Shown here: positions 1 through 6,238 of the stretch, piece by piece
Layout of the letters: every line of letters begins with the position of its first letter
How positions within the stretch are numbered: the stretch's first letter is position 1
Virus record (IMG/VR): IMGVR_UViG_3300044825_002669
Span: 1-64,000 of that record
Reading direction: 5' to 3' (one strand)
Origin: a virus
Length of the DNA stretch: 64,000 nucleotides
Made by a program: the position numbers and the translations under genes
The notes under the pieces: model-generated
Seen by the model: the letters and a program-made list of their open reading frames with translations, nothing else
The model's database searches: none
What the model was told of the DNA's origin: nothing

Positions 1-1
1 T

Positions 2-232
2 GCCTCAAATTGGGGAAACAAAAGTGAAGAAACACTGAAAACATTTAAGCAGTTTCTAGAGCAAGTTGGTCATACACACCAAACGCCATCACAACAAACT
101 ATTGCAATGAGATTAGATATGTCAAAGAGAAGAAGACATTCTAATATCGTATCAAAAGGAGTTACAGGTTCAAGTTCTTATGATAAAGAAAAAGAGCATA
201 ACATCAAAGACATCGAAGATCGCAGATCATGA
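2..232 (+). CDS. Partial hypothetical protein (C-terminal end)
   Basis: An open frame enters from the left edge and stops with TGA at 230-232. The stop overlaps the next start in an ATGA junction, so the two are probably translationally coupled. About 76 residues are visible and they are hydrophilic and basic. They contain LKTFKQFLEQV (about residues 12-22), which resembles the capsid-targeting peptide at the N terminus of the next protein, but here it is internal and preceded by Leu rather than Met. There is no in-frame ATG before that motif in the window, so the true start lies upstream. The family is not recognised. Confidence 0.6.
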   Translation, partial: ASNWGNKSEETLKTFKQFLEQVGHTHQTPSQQTIAMRLDMSKRRRHSNIVSKGVTGSSSYDKEKEHNIKDIEDRRS

Positions 233-642
233 AAACATTCAATCAATTTTTGGATGAAGCAAAAAGAATTCGAATGACGAGATATTATCATGGAACACCA
301 GAATCTTCTGCTGATGAGATACACAAATCAGGTTTTAAGGGATCTGAGGTTCATGCATCGACTTCTGCTCGAACTGCAAATGCATTTGGCAAAAGATATG
401 GAAAAGATACGAGAACAGTTTCAATTCGTGTTCCTTCCAATTCAAAGAATGTAGAGAAAACTGAAGGTCAAAGAGGTGTTGATGCCTGGGGAAGAAAACA
501 TCATTCTGTTGTGATGCGACCAGAATATGCAACCAAACACATTACAAAATCACCAACAATACCTGCACCAAAAGTACCAAAGAAATATCAAAATCTTTCT
601 CCATTTAAGAGAAGAACAAAGACACAACCAAAATCTAAATAA
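229..642 (+). CDS. Putative capsid-packaged ADP-ribosyltransferase-like protein
   Basis: This 137 aa protein has two parts. Residues 1-11, MKTFNQFLDEA, closely resemble the capsid-targeting sequence of T4 internal proteins (MKTYQEFIAEA). LDE followed by A fits the gp21 protease rule [L/I]-x-E, so cleavage after Glu10 is predicted. Residues 19-60 have an ADP-ribosyltransferase-like layout: YYHGT with His21, an amphipathic segment ending KSGFKG, then ASTSARTANAFG (43-54). The C terminus is basic and Pro/Lys rich. T4 packages the ADP-ribosyltransferase Alt in its head and injects it to modify host RNA polymerase; this would be a much smaller analogue. The fold is inferred from motif pattern only and the catalytic Glu was not identified. 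The ATG lies in an ATGA overlap with the upstream stop. Confidence 0.6.
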   Translation: MKTFNQFLDEAKRIRMTRYYHGTPESSADEIHKSGFKGSEVHASTSARTANAFGKRYGKDTRTVSIRVPSNSKNVEKTEGQRGVDAWGRKHHSVVMRPEYATKHITKSPTIPAPKVPKKYQNLSPFKRRTKTQPKSK

Positions 643-663
643 CTCTAAATCAATTTAATTCTT

Positions 664-1263
664 ATGGATCACTTACAAGAAGCGTATTTGTCAGTTTATG
701 AAGAAAGTGAAGTTGCAAAGCGAGCAAAAGATGCAGTTGAACATCAGAGAGCAGGATATCATGGTGATGATGATGCAATGGAAAAAGAATCAGAGGCATC
801 CACCAAATCTGTAAAGAAAGCAACGAAATACAAAGGTCCAAAGGTAATGCCAAGTATGGCAGAAGCAGTAGATAGTGAAGGTAGAGCATATCGTAATCCA
901 TCTGATCGCAAACCAAGTACATCTTCTTCTGGATCTAGACCTACACCAACTGGATCTAGACCTGTAATAACCACTCCATATAGAGATGCAAGGGCAAAAA
1001 GACAAGAATTAGAAAGAACAAATCCAAAAGAAGCACAAAGACAAGATGATGAAGCAGCAGCAAGAAGAAGAAGACTAGCAGGAAGTATATTAAGTCAATC
1101 AAATGAAGAAGTAGATCTTTATGATGTAATTCTTTCACATTTACTCGATGAAGGTTTTGCCGATACTGAAAAGAATGCAATCACCATTATGGCAAATATG
1201 AGTGAAGAGTGGAAAGAGAAGATTATGCACAAGAAGAATAAAAAGGAAAAGAATTCTGATTGA
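664..1263 (+). CDS. Hypothetical protein with LDEGFA...NMSEEW C-terminal motif
   Basis: A 199 aa hydrophilic protein. It starts MDHLQEAYLSVYEE, an N-terminal pattern (LxEAYxxVY) I associate with several cyanophage proteins. LQE followed by A also fits the gp21 cleavage rule. The middle (about 85-145) is low complexity, rich in Ser, Pro, Arg and Gln, and probably disordered. The C terminus has YDVILSHLLDEGFADT followed by ANMSEEWKEKI, a short helical module recurring in cyanophage hypothetical proteins. The start follows TTTAATTCTTATG, the start context shared with the gene at 2752. A strong terminator lies 28 nt after the stop. Function is unknown; a virion or head-internal role is an inference. 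Confidence 0.6.
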   Translation: MDHLQEAYLSVYEESEVAKRAKDAVEHQRAGYHGDDDAMEKESEASTKSVKKATKYKGPKVMPSMAEAVDSEGRAYRNPSDRKPSTSSSGSRPTPTGSRPVITTPYRDARAKRQELERTNPKEAQRQDDEAAARRRRLAGSILSQSNEEVDLYDVILSHLLDEGFADTEKNAITIMANMSEEWKEKIMHKKNKKEKNSD

Positions 1264-1291
1264 TTGGATAATTCAAAAGTAATAAATTAAC

Positions 1292-1322
1292 AAAAACCCC
1301 CCTAAATAAAGGGGGGTTTTTT
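1292..1322 (+). terminator. Intrinsic terminator with a CTAAATA box in the loop
   Basis: AAAAACCCCCC, an 8 nt loop (TAAATAAA), then GGGGGGTTTTTT: a G/C stem ending in a T run. It closes the unit of the preceding gene. The junction of the left arm and loop reads CTAAATA (1302-1308), which matches the late-promoter box used by T4-like cyanophages, so it may also drive the gene at 1334. Confidence 0.85.
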
Positions 1323-1333
1323 AGTAGCATAAA

Positions 1334-1684
1334 ATGGTAGCAAAGTTCGAAAACTCATCTTATTCCGACATTGAGAAATATAAGGAATATAAAAGAAAAT
1401 CAAAACAAAATGAGTTAAAAAGATTAAAAGAAATCAGGAGCGATTTATTAGTAGAATGTTTATTTTGTGGAACAGAAGATAAGTTGACTTTCCATCATGT
1501 TAATTCAAATGAGAAATCTTTTGATGTTACGGAAAGAAGGGGAATTAAATCTACTTTATTAGAAGCACAAAAATGTTGGTGCCTTTGCGAAGAATGTCAC
1601 ATAAAATTACATCAAAGATTAGTTGATCCTTTGCCGTCAACTTGGGACATTAGAATAACTGTCCCTGAAATGCTTTTTAGTTGA
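1334..1684 (+). CDS. HNH-family nuclease-like protein
   Basis: A 116 aa protein with an HNH zinc-finger arrangement: CLFC (Cys42, Cys45), then TFHHV (His54/55), then CWCLCEECHIKLH with Cys85/Cys88 and His93. The two CxxC pairs would bind structural zinc and the HH plus the late His would form the beta-beta-alpha metal active site. Such small HNH proteins are common in T-even-like phages as free-standing homing endonucleases. The N-terminal 40 residues are Lys/Glu rich and may bind DNA. It follows the terminator by 12 nt. Nuclease activity is inferred from the motif. Confidence 0.7.
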   Translation: MVAKFENSSYSDIEKYKEYKRKSKQNELKRLKEIRSDLLVECLFCGTEDKLTFHHVNSNEKSFDVTERRGIKSTLLEAQKCWCLCEECHIKLHQRLVDPLPSTWDIRITVPEMLFS

Positions 1685-1723
1685 AATTGGTGAGTTATAA
1701 TATTTTCAGTAATTCTTTACACT

Positions 1724-1879
1724 ATGGACTCACACGAACAAGTTCGATTACTAAAACAACAAATTAGAAACCTGAAAGAGGAACGCGACCAAGAAACAAA
1801 ACAAAACATTATTGATTCGATCAATGATGATATTAAGTATTATGAGAATCAAATTCGAGCAATGGTGGACAGTGAGTAA
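1724..1879 (+). CDS. Small coiled-coil-like hypothetical protein
   Basis: A 51 aa ORF, MDSHEQVRLLKQQIRNLKEE..., with heptad-like spacing of hydrophobic residues through most of its length, so a short coiled coil is likely. It lies in the gap after the HNH gene and has a TATAAT sequence at 1696-1701, about 22 nt before the start, though without a clear -35. The family is not recognised. Its reality rests on its position in a compact, one-strand gene array and on a clean stop before the promoter at 1896. Confidence 0.5.
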   Translation: MDSHEQVRLLKQQIRNLKEERDQETKQNIIDSINDDIKYYENQIRAMVDSE

Positions 1880-1895
1880 AGTGTCTATTCAAATC

Positions 1896-1923
1896 TTACA
1901 CATAAGGTTTCTTGTGTTATGAT
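1896..1923 (+). promoter_or_regulatory. Sigma70-type promoter
   Basis: TTACAC (1896-1901), a 16 nt spacer and TATGAT (1918-1923), immediately before the gene at 1938. This resembles a host-type early promoter. Confidence 0.45.
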
Positions 1924-1937
1924 CATTGTGTAAATAA

Positions 1938-2300
1938 ATGGCAGCACTTATGTCATCTCAGAATACTACTTTGATCAATGCTGCGAATCGACTTGAACAT
2001 TCAGATAGTGATGTAATTACACTTGTTCGTAGACAAGTTGTTTATAGTGAGGTTGTCATTCCAAAGAATCGACTCAAACATATTCAAGAGACTTATCACA
2101 ATTATGATGACGATTCTGATTATTATGATCTAGTTAATCAATTAAAGACTGAAATGATAACTGATGATGTGATGGAATATTTTGGCGATCAAGAAGAAAC
2201 ATGGATATTCTTTCATGGTGATGTACAAAACTATACTGATGATATTATTTCATGGACCAATCGAGAATGGGATGAACTGGCATATCTTAAAATTTCTTGA
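1938..2300 (+). CDS. Hypothetical acidic protein
   Basis: A 120 aa protein that I do not recognise. It is acidic, with a run of Asp and Tyr around YHNYDDDSDYYDL (about 53-65), and ends in an aromatic-rich segment (ETWIFFHG ... WTNREWDEL). No signal peptide or membrane segment is seen. It lies 14 nt after a host-type promoter and 9 nt before the deaminase gene, so the two are probably co-transcribed. Confidence 0.55.
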   Translation: MAALMSSQNTTLINAANRLEHSDSDVITLVRRQVVYSEVVIPKNRLKHIQETYHNYDDDSDYYDLVNQLKTEMITDDVMEYFGDQEETWIFFHGDVQNYTDDIISWTNREWDELAYLKIS

Positions 2301-2309
2301 TGTTTAATT

Positions 2310-2720
2310 ATGGCAACTAGATCTCCACTAAAGAAACACATTCTACAACAGGCAATTGCTGTTGCATTATCATCTCCATCAAAGAAACTTGTAGGTGCAA
2401 TTCTATTAAAAAGAAATCGTTTAATTGCATCTGCAGTGAATATGGAGAATAAAAGTCATCCAGTACAAAAGAAGTTTGCCTGTCTTATGGAGGATGAAAA
2501 CTATCATCATAAAATCTATCTTCATGCAGAAATAAACTGTTTAATTCGTGCAAGAGAAGATGCTGATACTATCGTTGTTGCAAGAGTAGGTGGACATCAA
2601 CATAATGAATTGAGGAATGCAAAGCCTTGTGTAATCTGTTCTGCTGCTATTCGTTCACAAGGTATTCGTCATGTTCATTATTCTACTGATGAAGGGTTTA
2701 TGTATGAGTATTGGGATTAA
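2310..2720 (+). CDS. Zinc-dependent nucleoside/nucleotide deaminase-like protein
   Basis: A 136 aa protein with the cytidine/deoxycytidylate deaminase signature: HAE (His72, Glu74) in the sequence LHAEINCLIRA and PCVIC (Cys107, Cys110). His and the two Cys would bind zinc, and Glu74 would shuttle protons. T4-like phages use dCMP deaminase (gene cd) to feed dTMP synthesis, but this protein is shorter than T4 Cd and aligns in motif only, so the substrate is undetermined. An RNA or free-base target is equally possible. It forms a probable pair with the gene at 1938. Confidence 0.7.
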   Translation: MATRSPLKKHILQQAIAVALSSPSKKLVGAILLKRNRLIASAVNMENKSHPVQKKFACLMEDENYHHKIYLHAEINCLIRAREDADTIVVARVGGHQHNELRNAKPCVICSAAIRSQGIRHVHYSTDEGFMYEYWD

Positions 2721-2751
2721 ATTAAATAATCTTAATTCAGTTTAATTCCTT

Positions 2752-3105
2752 ATGAAAACATACCAACAGTTCATGGAAGATGTATCACAGGCTATTACAA
2801 CGATTGAAACAAATTGGAAAAGAAAACATCCAGATGTAAAATTATCGTTTTCTCATTCACCTAAAACAAATACGATTCGTGTAGACAATATCCGTATTCC
2901 TAAAGAGAAGCAAGGTAAAGGTATTGGATCAAGAATTATAAAGGGTATTAGTTCTTATGCAAAGAAACAGAATGTACCTGTAACACTTACACCAGAAGCA
3001 GATAAAGGTAAGAGTAAGTCATTGAATCGTTTCTATAAGAAACATGGATTTAATAAGAATAAAGATCATTCAGTGTCTGATAGTATGATTAAGTATCCAG
3101 GATAA
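2752..3105 (+). CDS. Putative capsid-packaged GNAT acetyltransferase
   Basis: A 117 aa protein. Residues 1-10, MKTYQQFMED, match the T4 internal-protein capsid-targeting peptide MKTYQEFIAE closely, although the cleavage position is Asp rather than Glu. The rest is a compact GNAT fold: the acetyl-CoA pyrophosphate-binding loop QGKGIGS (Gln54-Ser60) after RIPKEK, then the C-terminal LNRFYKKHGF (91-100) that usually contacts CoA. The start uses the TTTAATTCCTTATG context seen at 664. Together with the protein at 229 it suggests a set of head-packaged enzymes that modify host targets. The acetyltransferase call is strong; packaging is inferred from the N terminus. Confidence 0.72.
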   Translation: MKTYQQFMEDVSQAITTIETNWKRKHPDVKLSFSHSPKTNTIRVDNIRIPKEKQGKGIGSRIIKGISSYAKKQNVPVTLTPEADKGKSKSLNRFYKKHGFNKNKDHSVSDSMIKYPG

Positions 3106-3617
3106 CAGTATCACCAGCTTTCACAGAAAATGATTCAAATGTTGTGTTTTTGTTAAAAAATATCGTATTTTTGTTTAAATTTTAATTAAAAATGTATTTT
3201 TAATTGTTTTTTATTGTTTTGTTAGCGTTGATACTTATTTTTATTATTTGATTTAATGATATGAATTCGTATCATTATTGTCTTCTTATGTCTTATGTTA
3301 TTCTCTTCTTATGATCATTTAATCCTTATGTAATGTGATTTAATCCCATTTAATCCTTATGTTTATTGGTTCTTATGGTCATTTAATCCTTATGAGTCCT
3401 TGTCATTTTGGCCGTCCAATTATAACACGCGCTCACGATTTTGTCAAGGGGGCGCGGACGGAAAAAATACTGGCACAAGGCGCATAAAACTCATAAGACC
3501 CACACCGACTCATAAGGATCACAAATATCACAAAATCCAATCACGCCCACCCCCAACCATAAGAAGATCAAATATATCAGATTCTTATGAGTGACACATT
3601 GTAACAATTATTTCAGA
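3106..3617. other. Gene-free stretch with many CTTATG/CATAAG motifs
   Basis: No convincing gene is seen. From 3118 to 3280 it is very AT-rich. From 3285 to 3394 CTTATG occurs seven times, three of them within TTTAATCCTTATG, which is almost the start context of the genes at 664 and 2752. From 3420 to 3570 composition becomes GC-rich. An isolated CTGGCACAAGG lies at 3470-3480, and CATAAG occurs at 3492, 3511 and 3558. A short ORF at 3400-3594 has no recognisable features and is not accepted. Confidence 0.6.
3285..3394 (+). repeat. CTTATG / TTTAATCCTTATG short direct repeats
   Basis: CTTATG occurs at 3285, 3292, 3308, 3325, 3356, 3372 and 3389. The copies at 3325, 3356 and 3389 sit in TTTAATCCTTATG. 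None opens a sustained reading frame. They look like duplicated gene-start signals or a regulatory array. Confidence 0.6.
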
Positions 3618-3755
3618 GCAGGGTTAGCGTGGCTCACTGATCGTCATAGAGCTTCTTGCTCTCCTCTTCTCTTATGACATAAGAATAGCAGGACATGAGA
3701 CGGTATGTCAGTATGGTGTGCCACTTGTTTAACTGGCTGACAGGTGATTTTTCTG
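3618..3755 (+). repeat. Leader repeat copy R1
   Basis: First copy of the dispersed leader family. Core GCAGGGTTAGCGTGGCTCAC begins at 3618. A hairpin AGAGC-TTCTT-GCTCT lies at 3648-3662. The CTGGC box at 3733 is 69 nt before the start codon of the gene at 3802. It also contains CTTATGACATAAG at 3671-3683. Confidence 0.75.
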
Positions 3756-3801
3756 GGATTTTTTCCTGTATATTTTTCATGTTGAGATTTCGTTTTTTCT
3801 C

Positions 3802-4191
3802 ATGCAGGTTCTCACTTACACTCGTTCACTCTGTGAAGCACTTGAAGTGGACTTTCGTTTGTATTCAACGAAGCAACATAGAGCATCTGTGAATAAGGAA
3901 GTAAATATGGATTATCATAACAAATGTCTGCAACAAATTGCAGATGGTACTTATGATTTTGGTTATGAGTTTGTGATTGAAGAAGGTAAGAAATACTATA
4001 AGGTGATTATGATTGCAAATGGTTCACGGAGTGTTCATTGCTTTGTTGATAAGAATACTGGTGATGTTTACAAGTCTGCATCATGGAAATCGCCTGCCAA
4101 AGGTATTCGTTACAATTTGTTAGATGCAGTTTCACGCGAGAAGTGCTATCGTAGTCTAGACTGGGCTGGAAGGTATCTTTACATGAAATAA
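3802..4191 (+). CDS. Conserved phage hypothetical protein
   Basis: A 129 aa protein. The region from about residue 60 onward (KKYYKVIMI, then SVHCFVDKNTGDVYKSASWK, then KGIRYNLL) resembles a conserved phage protein of unknown function with a small beta-rich domain. The start ATG at 3802 is favoured because it lies 69 nt after the CTGGC box of leader R1 and in the TTCTCATG context used by other genes of the island. MDYHNK at 3907 is an alternative. It is a single-gene unit: leader upstream, GAAA-loop terminator 8 nt downstream. Confidence 0.7.
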   Translation: MQVLTYTRSLCEALEVDFRLYSTKQHRASVNKEVNMDYHNKCLQQIADGTYDFGYEFVIEEGKKYYKVIMIANGSRSVHCFVDKNTGDVYKSASWKSPAKGIRYNLLDAVSREKCYRSLDWAGRYLYMK

Positions 4192-4198
4192 TAAACAT

Positions 4199-4220
4199 AA
4201 GGATCGAAAGATCCTTTTTA
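4199..4220 (+). terminator. Intrinsic terminator
   Basis: AAGGATC, GAAA tetraloop, GATCC and T run. It ends the gene at 3802 and lies 24 nt before leader R2. Confidence 0.8.
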
Positions 4221-4244
4221 TTGTTTATACTTTATTATTTTGTG

Positions 4245-4380
4245 ACAGGGTTAGCGTGGCTCACTGATCGTCATAGAGCTTCTTGCTCTCCCCTTGTTGT
4301 TGATACAACTATAGGGCATCCAGGGTCTCATGGGGTGATGAGTGGACAGTTGTTTAACTGGCTGACATGTGGTTTTTCTG
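4245..4380 (+). repeat. Leader repeat copy R2
   Basis: Core ACAGGGTTAGCGTGGCTCAC at 4245, hairpin AGAGC-TTCTT-GCTCT at 4275-4289, CTGGC box at 4358. It is nearly identical to R1 for the first 50 nt and again over GTTTAACTGGCTGACA. TATACT occurs 20 nt before the core. Confidence 0.75.
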
Positions 4381-4427
4381 AGTGATTTTGGTTTAATATG
4401 AACAAGTCGGAAATCCGTTTTCTTCTC

Positions 4428-4793
4428 ATGACTGAACAGTATCATGGTCTCGGTGGTATCGAACTGATCGGAACTGATACCTTTAGGTATAAGGATCAAA
4501 CGGCATTTCGTTATTGTTTCCAAACCTGGAAAGTCTTTAACATTGAGGAGAATGTGATTGATACTGATCGATTCTATGTGTGGGCTGATGCAGTAGATAC
4601 AGCCTACAAGATTGCAGTGGAACATGTTTATCGTCCACTGAATGCACCTTATCATGAGGCAGTAGATTCAGGTGAAGGTGGTGGTCGTTATGAAGTGAAT
4701 CTCAATGAACAACATCGTGAAGTAGAGGTTGAAACTGATGAACAGTGGCACACTCTAATGTACGGTCATCGTGATGATTTTTACCTAGGTTAA
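4428..4793 (+). CDS. Hypothetical protein
   Basis: A 121 aa acidic protein (MTEQYHGLGGIELIGTD...) that I do not recognise. The reading frame could start at 4398, but the ATG at 4428 is preferred: it lies 70 nt after the CTGGC box of leader R2, as in the other copies, and has the TTCTCATG context shared by neighbouring starts. The protein is rich in Tyr, Glu and His and has no membrane segment. It is a single-gene unit followed by a hairpin with a T-rich tail. Confidence 0.55.
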   Translation: MTEQYHGLGGIELIGTDTFRYKDQTAFRYCFQTWKVFNIEENVIDTDRFYVWADAVDTAYKIAVEHVYRPLNAPYHEAVDSGEGGGRYEVNLNEQHREVEVETDEQWHTLMYGHRDDFYLG

Positions 4794-4802
4794 TAGTATT
4801 GC

Positions 4803-4850
4803 TGGGAGTCTGACAGTATCACAGGCTCCCACAAGATTTTTATATTTTTT
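4803..4850 (+). terminator. Terminator-like hairpin
   Basis: TGGGAG-t-CTG pairs with CAG-g-CTCCCA (4803-4831) around a 9 nt loop, with T-rich sequence from 4837. It is weaker than the others in the island. Confidence 0.55.
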
Positions 4851-4890
4851 TCGTATTTTTTCGTTTTAATTTAGTATTTCGTATTTTTTG

Positions 4891-5040
4891 GCAGGGTGAT
4901 TGTGGCTTACTGATCGTCATCGAGCTTCTTGCTCTCCCTTGGTTGTTGAATACAGTCTACCATGCCATGAGACGCACAGACCACCTGATGACCATAAGGT
5001 GTGCCACTTTTTTTCTGGCACAAGACGCTTGACCAGTTCC
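4891..5040 (+). repeat. Leader repeat copy R3
   Basis: Core GCAGGGTGATTGTGGCTTAC at 4891, hairpin GAGC-TTCTT-GCTC at 4922-4934, CTGGCACAAG box at 5015, 69 nt before the start at 5084. Confidence 0.7.
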
Positions 5041-5083
5041 ACAGGGGGATGAGAGACTATAGAAGTCGAAAGGGATTCCACCC

Positions 5084-5251
5084 ATGGCAGTCGATTCGCT
5101 CTCCAAGACCATCTACCGTCAGCTGTTCACTGAAGAGCAATGGCTGATGATCTACATGATGATCGAAAATGCCTACGATGATGATGTGTGGAGTCATGGC
5201 GATGCTGATGTCATTCGCAGAAAGATTCGCCTCTTATGTGATTTCATTTGA
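5084..5251 (+). CDS. Small hypothetical protein
   Basis: A 55 aa ORF, MAVDSLSKTIYRQLFTEEQW..., predicted mostly helical and slightly acidic; not recognised. It is supported by its place in the leader-gene-terminator pattern: the ATG lies 69 nt after the CTGGCACAAG box of R3, and a terminator starts 24 nt after the TGA. Its codon use is GC-rich at third positions, unlike the AT-rich genes nearby. Confidence 0.6.
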   Translation: MAVDSLSKTIYRQLFTEEQWLMIYMMIENAYDDDVWSHGDADVIRRKIRLLCDFI

Positions 5252-5274
5252 TAATTATTAATAATAATTATCAT

Positions 5275-5297
5275 AAGGATCTTATGATCCTTTTTTT
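5275..5297 (+). terminator. Intrinsic terminator
   Basis: AAGGATC, loop TTAT, GATCCTT and T run. An overlapping perfect inverted repeat ATCATAAG/CTTATGAT is possible on the same bases. Confidence 0.8.
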
Positions 5298-5322
5298 ATT
5301 CTTTATACTTAACTATTTCATG

Positions 5323-5470
5323 GCAGGGTTAGCGTGGCTTACTTATCGTCAACGAGCTTCGTGCTCTCCTCTTCTCTTGTTGCTAACAGTCTAGCAGGTC
5401 GTGGGGTCGTTTCAACCGATTCTGGTCAAATTGGGACAGTTCGACCACTGGCACAAGCTGGTTGGATCTG
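5323..5470 (+). repeat. Leader repeat copy R4
   Basis: Core GCAGGGTTAGCGTGGCTTAC at 5323, hairpin GAGC-TTCGT-GCTC at 5354-5366, CTGGCACAAG box at 5448, 69 nt before the start at 5517. TATACT lies upstream of the core. The repeat happens to be open (GTG GCT TAC...) in the frame of the gene, but other copies have stops there. Confidence 0.75.
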
Positions 5471-5516
5471 GTCGGCATCTGGACCCATACTAGGTGAGTC
5501 CCAAGCAATCCGAGCC

Positions 5517-5996
5517 ATGCTCACCGGATCCGAACTCATCTCCAAGGTCACCGAGCTGCAGCAGCAGAACGCCACACGTACTGACATTGTGCTTGGCTGC
5601 GGCTATGTCAAGCCTGACGGCAAGGCTGCCTATGTGGCCTTCTACGAAGCTCTGATCGAGGCTAAGACGCCACAATGGCAAAAGCAAAAGGAAGAGATCG
5701 AGACAGAGATCGAGTTCGATGATGAGGAGCAAGAGGAGCAATTCCTGGAGCTTTGTGTCAATTATCCCCAGAAAGCTCTGGAGATTTACTATGAAAACAT
5801 CGGCAACTTCGATGAGTTCGAAGAAGCTTACCAAGGAGAATACGATAGCGAGGCGCACTTTACTGAGGAAATTATCGCTGACATCTCTGAGCGTCAACTT
5901 CCCAGCTGGATTGTTGTAGATTATCAGGCAACATGGGATAGTTCAATGCGCTTTGATTACTGGGAGGAGGATAACTACTTCTTCCAGAACATGTGA
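5517..5996 (+). CDS. ArdA-like antirestriction protein (putative)
   Basis: A 159 aa, strongly acidic protein. Residues 90-130 read YYENIGNFDEFEEAYQGEYD then FTEEIIADI, the pattern of ArdA-type antirestriction domains, followed by IVVDYQATWDSSMRFDYW near the C terminus. ArdA proteins mimic the charge of B-form DNA and block type I restriction enzymes. The acidic run EEIETEIEFDDEEQEEQ (about 62-78) fits DNA mimicry. An upstream GTG at 5334 is in frame but lies inside leader R4, so the ATG at 5517 is used. The gene is GC-rich and followed by a strong terminator. It could be another small acidic protein sharing this module. Confidence 0.6.
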   Translation: MLTGSELISKVTELQQQNATRTDIVLGCGYVKPDGKAAYVAFYEALIEAKTPQWQKQKEEIETEIEFDDEEQEEQFLELCVNYPQKALEIYYENIGNFDEFEEAYQGEYDSEAHFTEEIIADISERQLPSWIVVDYQATWDSSMRFDYWEEDNYFFQNM

Positions 5997-6003
5997 TAGA
6001 TTT

Positions 6004-6030
6004 AGAGGGGAATCTTTCCCCTCTTTTTTT
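6004..6030 (+). terminator. Intrinsic terminator
   Basis: AGAGGGGAA pairs with TTCCCCTCT around a 3 nt loop, followed by a T run. Confidence 0.85.
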
Positions 6031-6055
6031 ATACTTTTCTTTTTTATATTTCATG

Positions 6056-6195
6056 GCAGGGTGACTGTGGCTTACTTTTCGTCATCGGCCTTCTTAGCCT
6101 CGGTTCGCTTGTGAGTTAATTCTAGCAGGCAGCCTCCCCAGCTATGGCCGCGGCAACCAGTTCGATCACTGGCACAAGGCGGCTAGACCGCTGGT
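6056..6195 (+). repeat. Leader repeat copy R5
   Basis: Core GCAGGGTGACTGTGGCTTAC at 6056, hairpin GGCC-TTCTT-AGCC at 6087-6099 with one C-A mismatch, CTGGCACAAG box at 6169, 70 nt before the start at 6239. Confidence 0.72.
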
Positions 6196-6238
6196 TTTGG
6201 TGGCTGGTATCTTTAAGGAGTCGAGGCAATCAAGCCCA

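Noticed and set aside
3285-3394. CRISPR-like array
   Set aside because: Repeats are only 6-13 nt with irregular spacing.
3400-3594. 64 aa + strand ORF
   Set aside because: Low-complexity, crosses the CATAAG-rich GC-shifted stretch, no start context and no family.
3695-3892. 65 aa + strand ORF overlapping the gene at 3802
   Set aside because: It lies in leader R1 and is out of frame with the better-supported gene.
5334-5516. GTG-initiated extension (MAYLSST...) of the ArdA-like gene
   Set aside because: It is translated leader repeat R4. The same repeat has in-frame stops in R1, R2, R3 and R5, and its hairpin co-varies as RNA.
5490-5897. 135 aa minus-strand ORF
   Set aside because: Shadow of the acidic ArdA-like gene, giving a Leu-rich antisense product.
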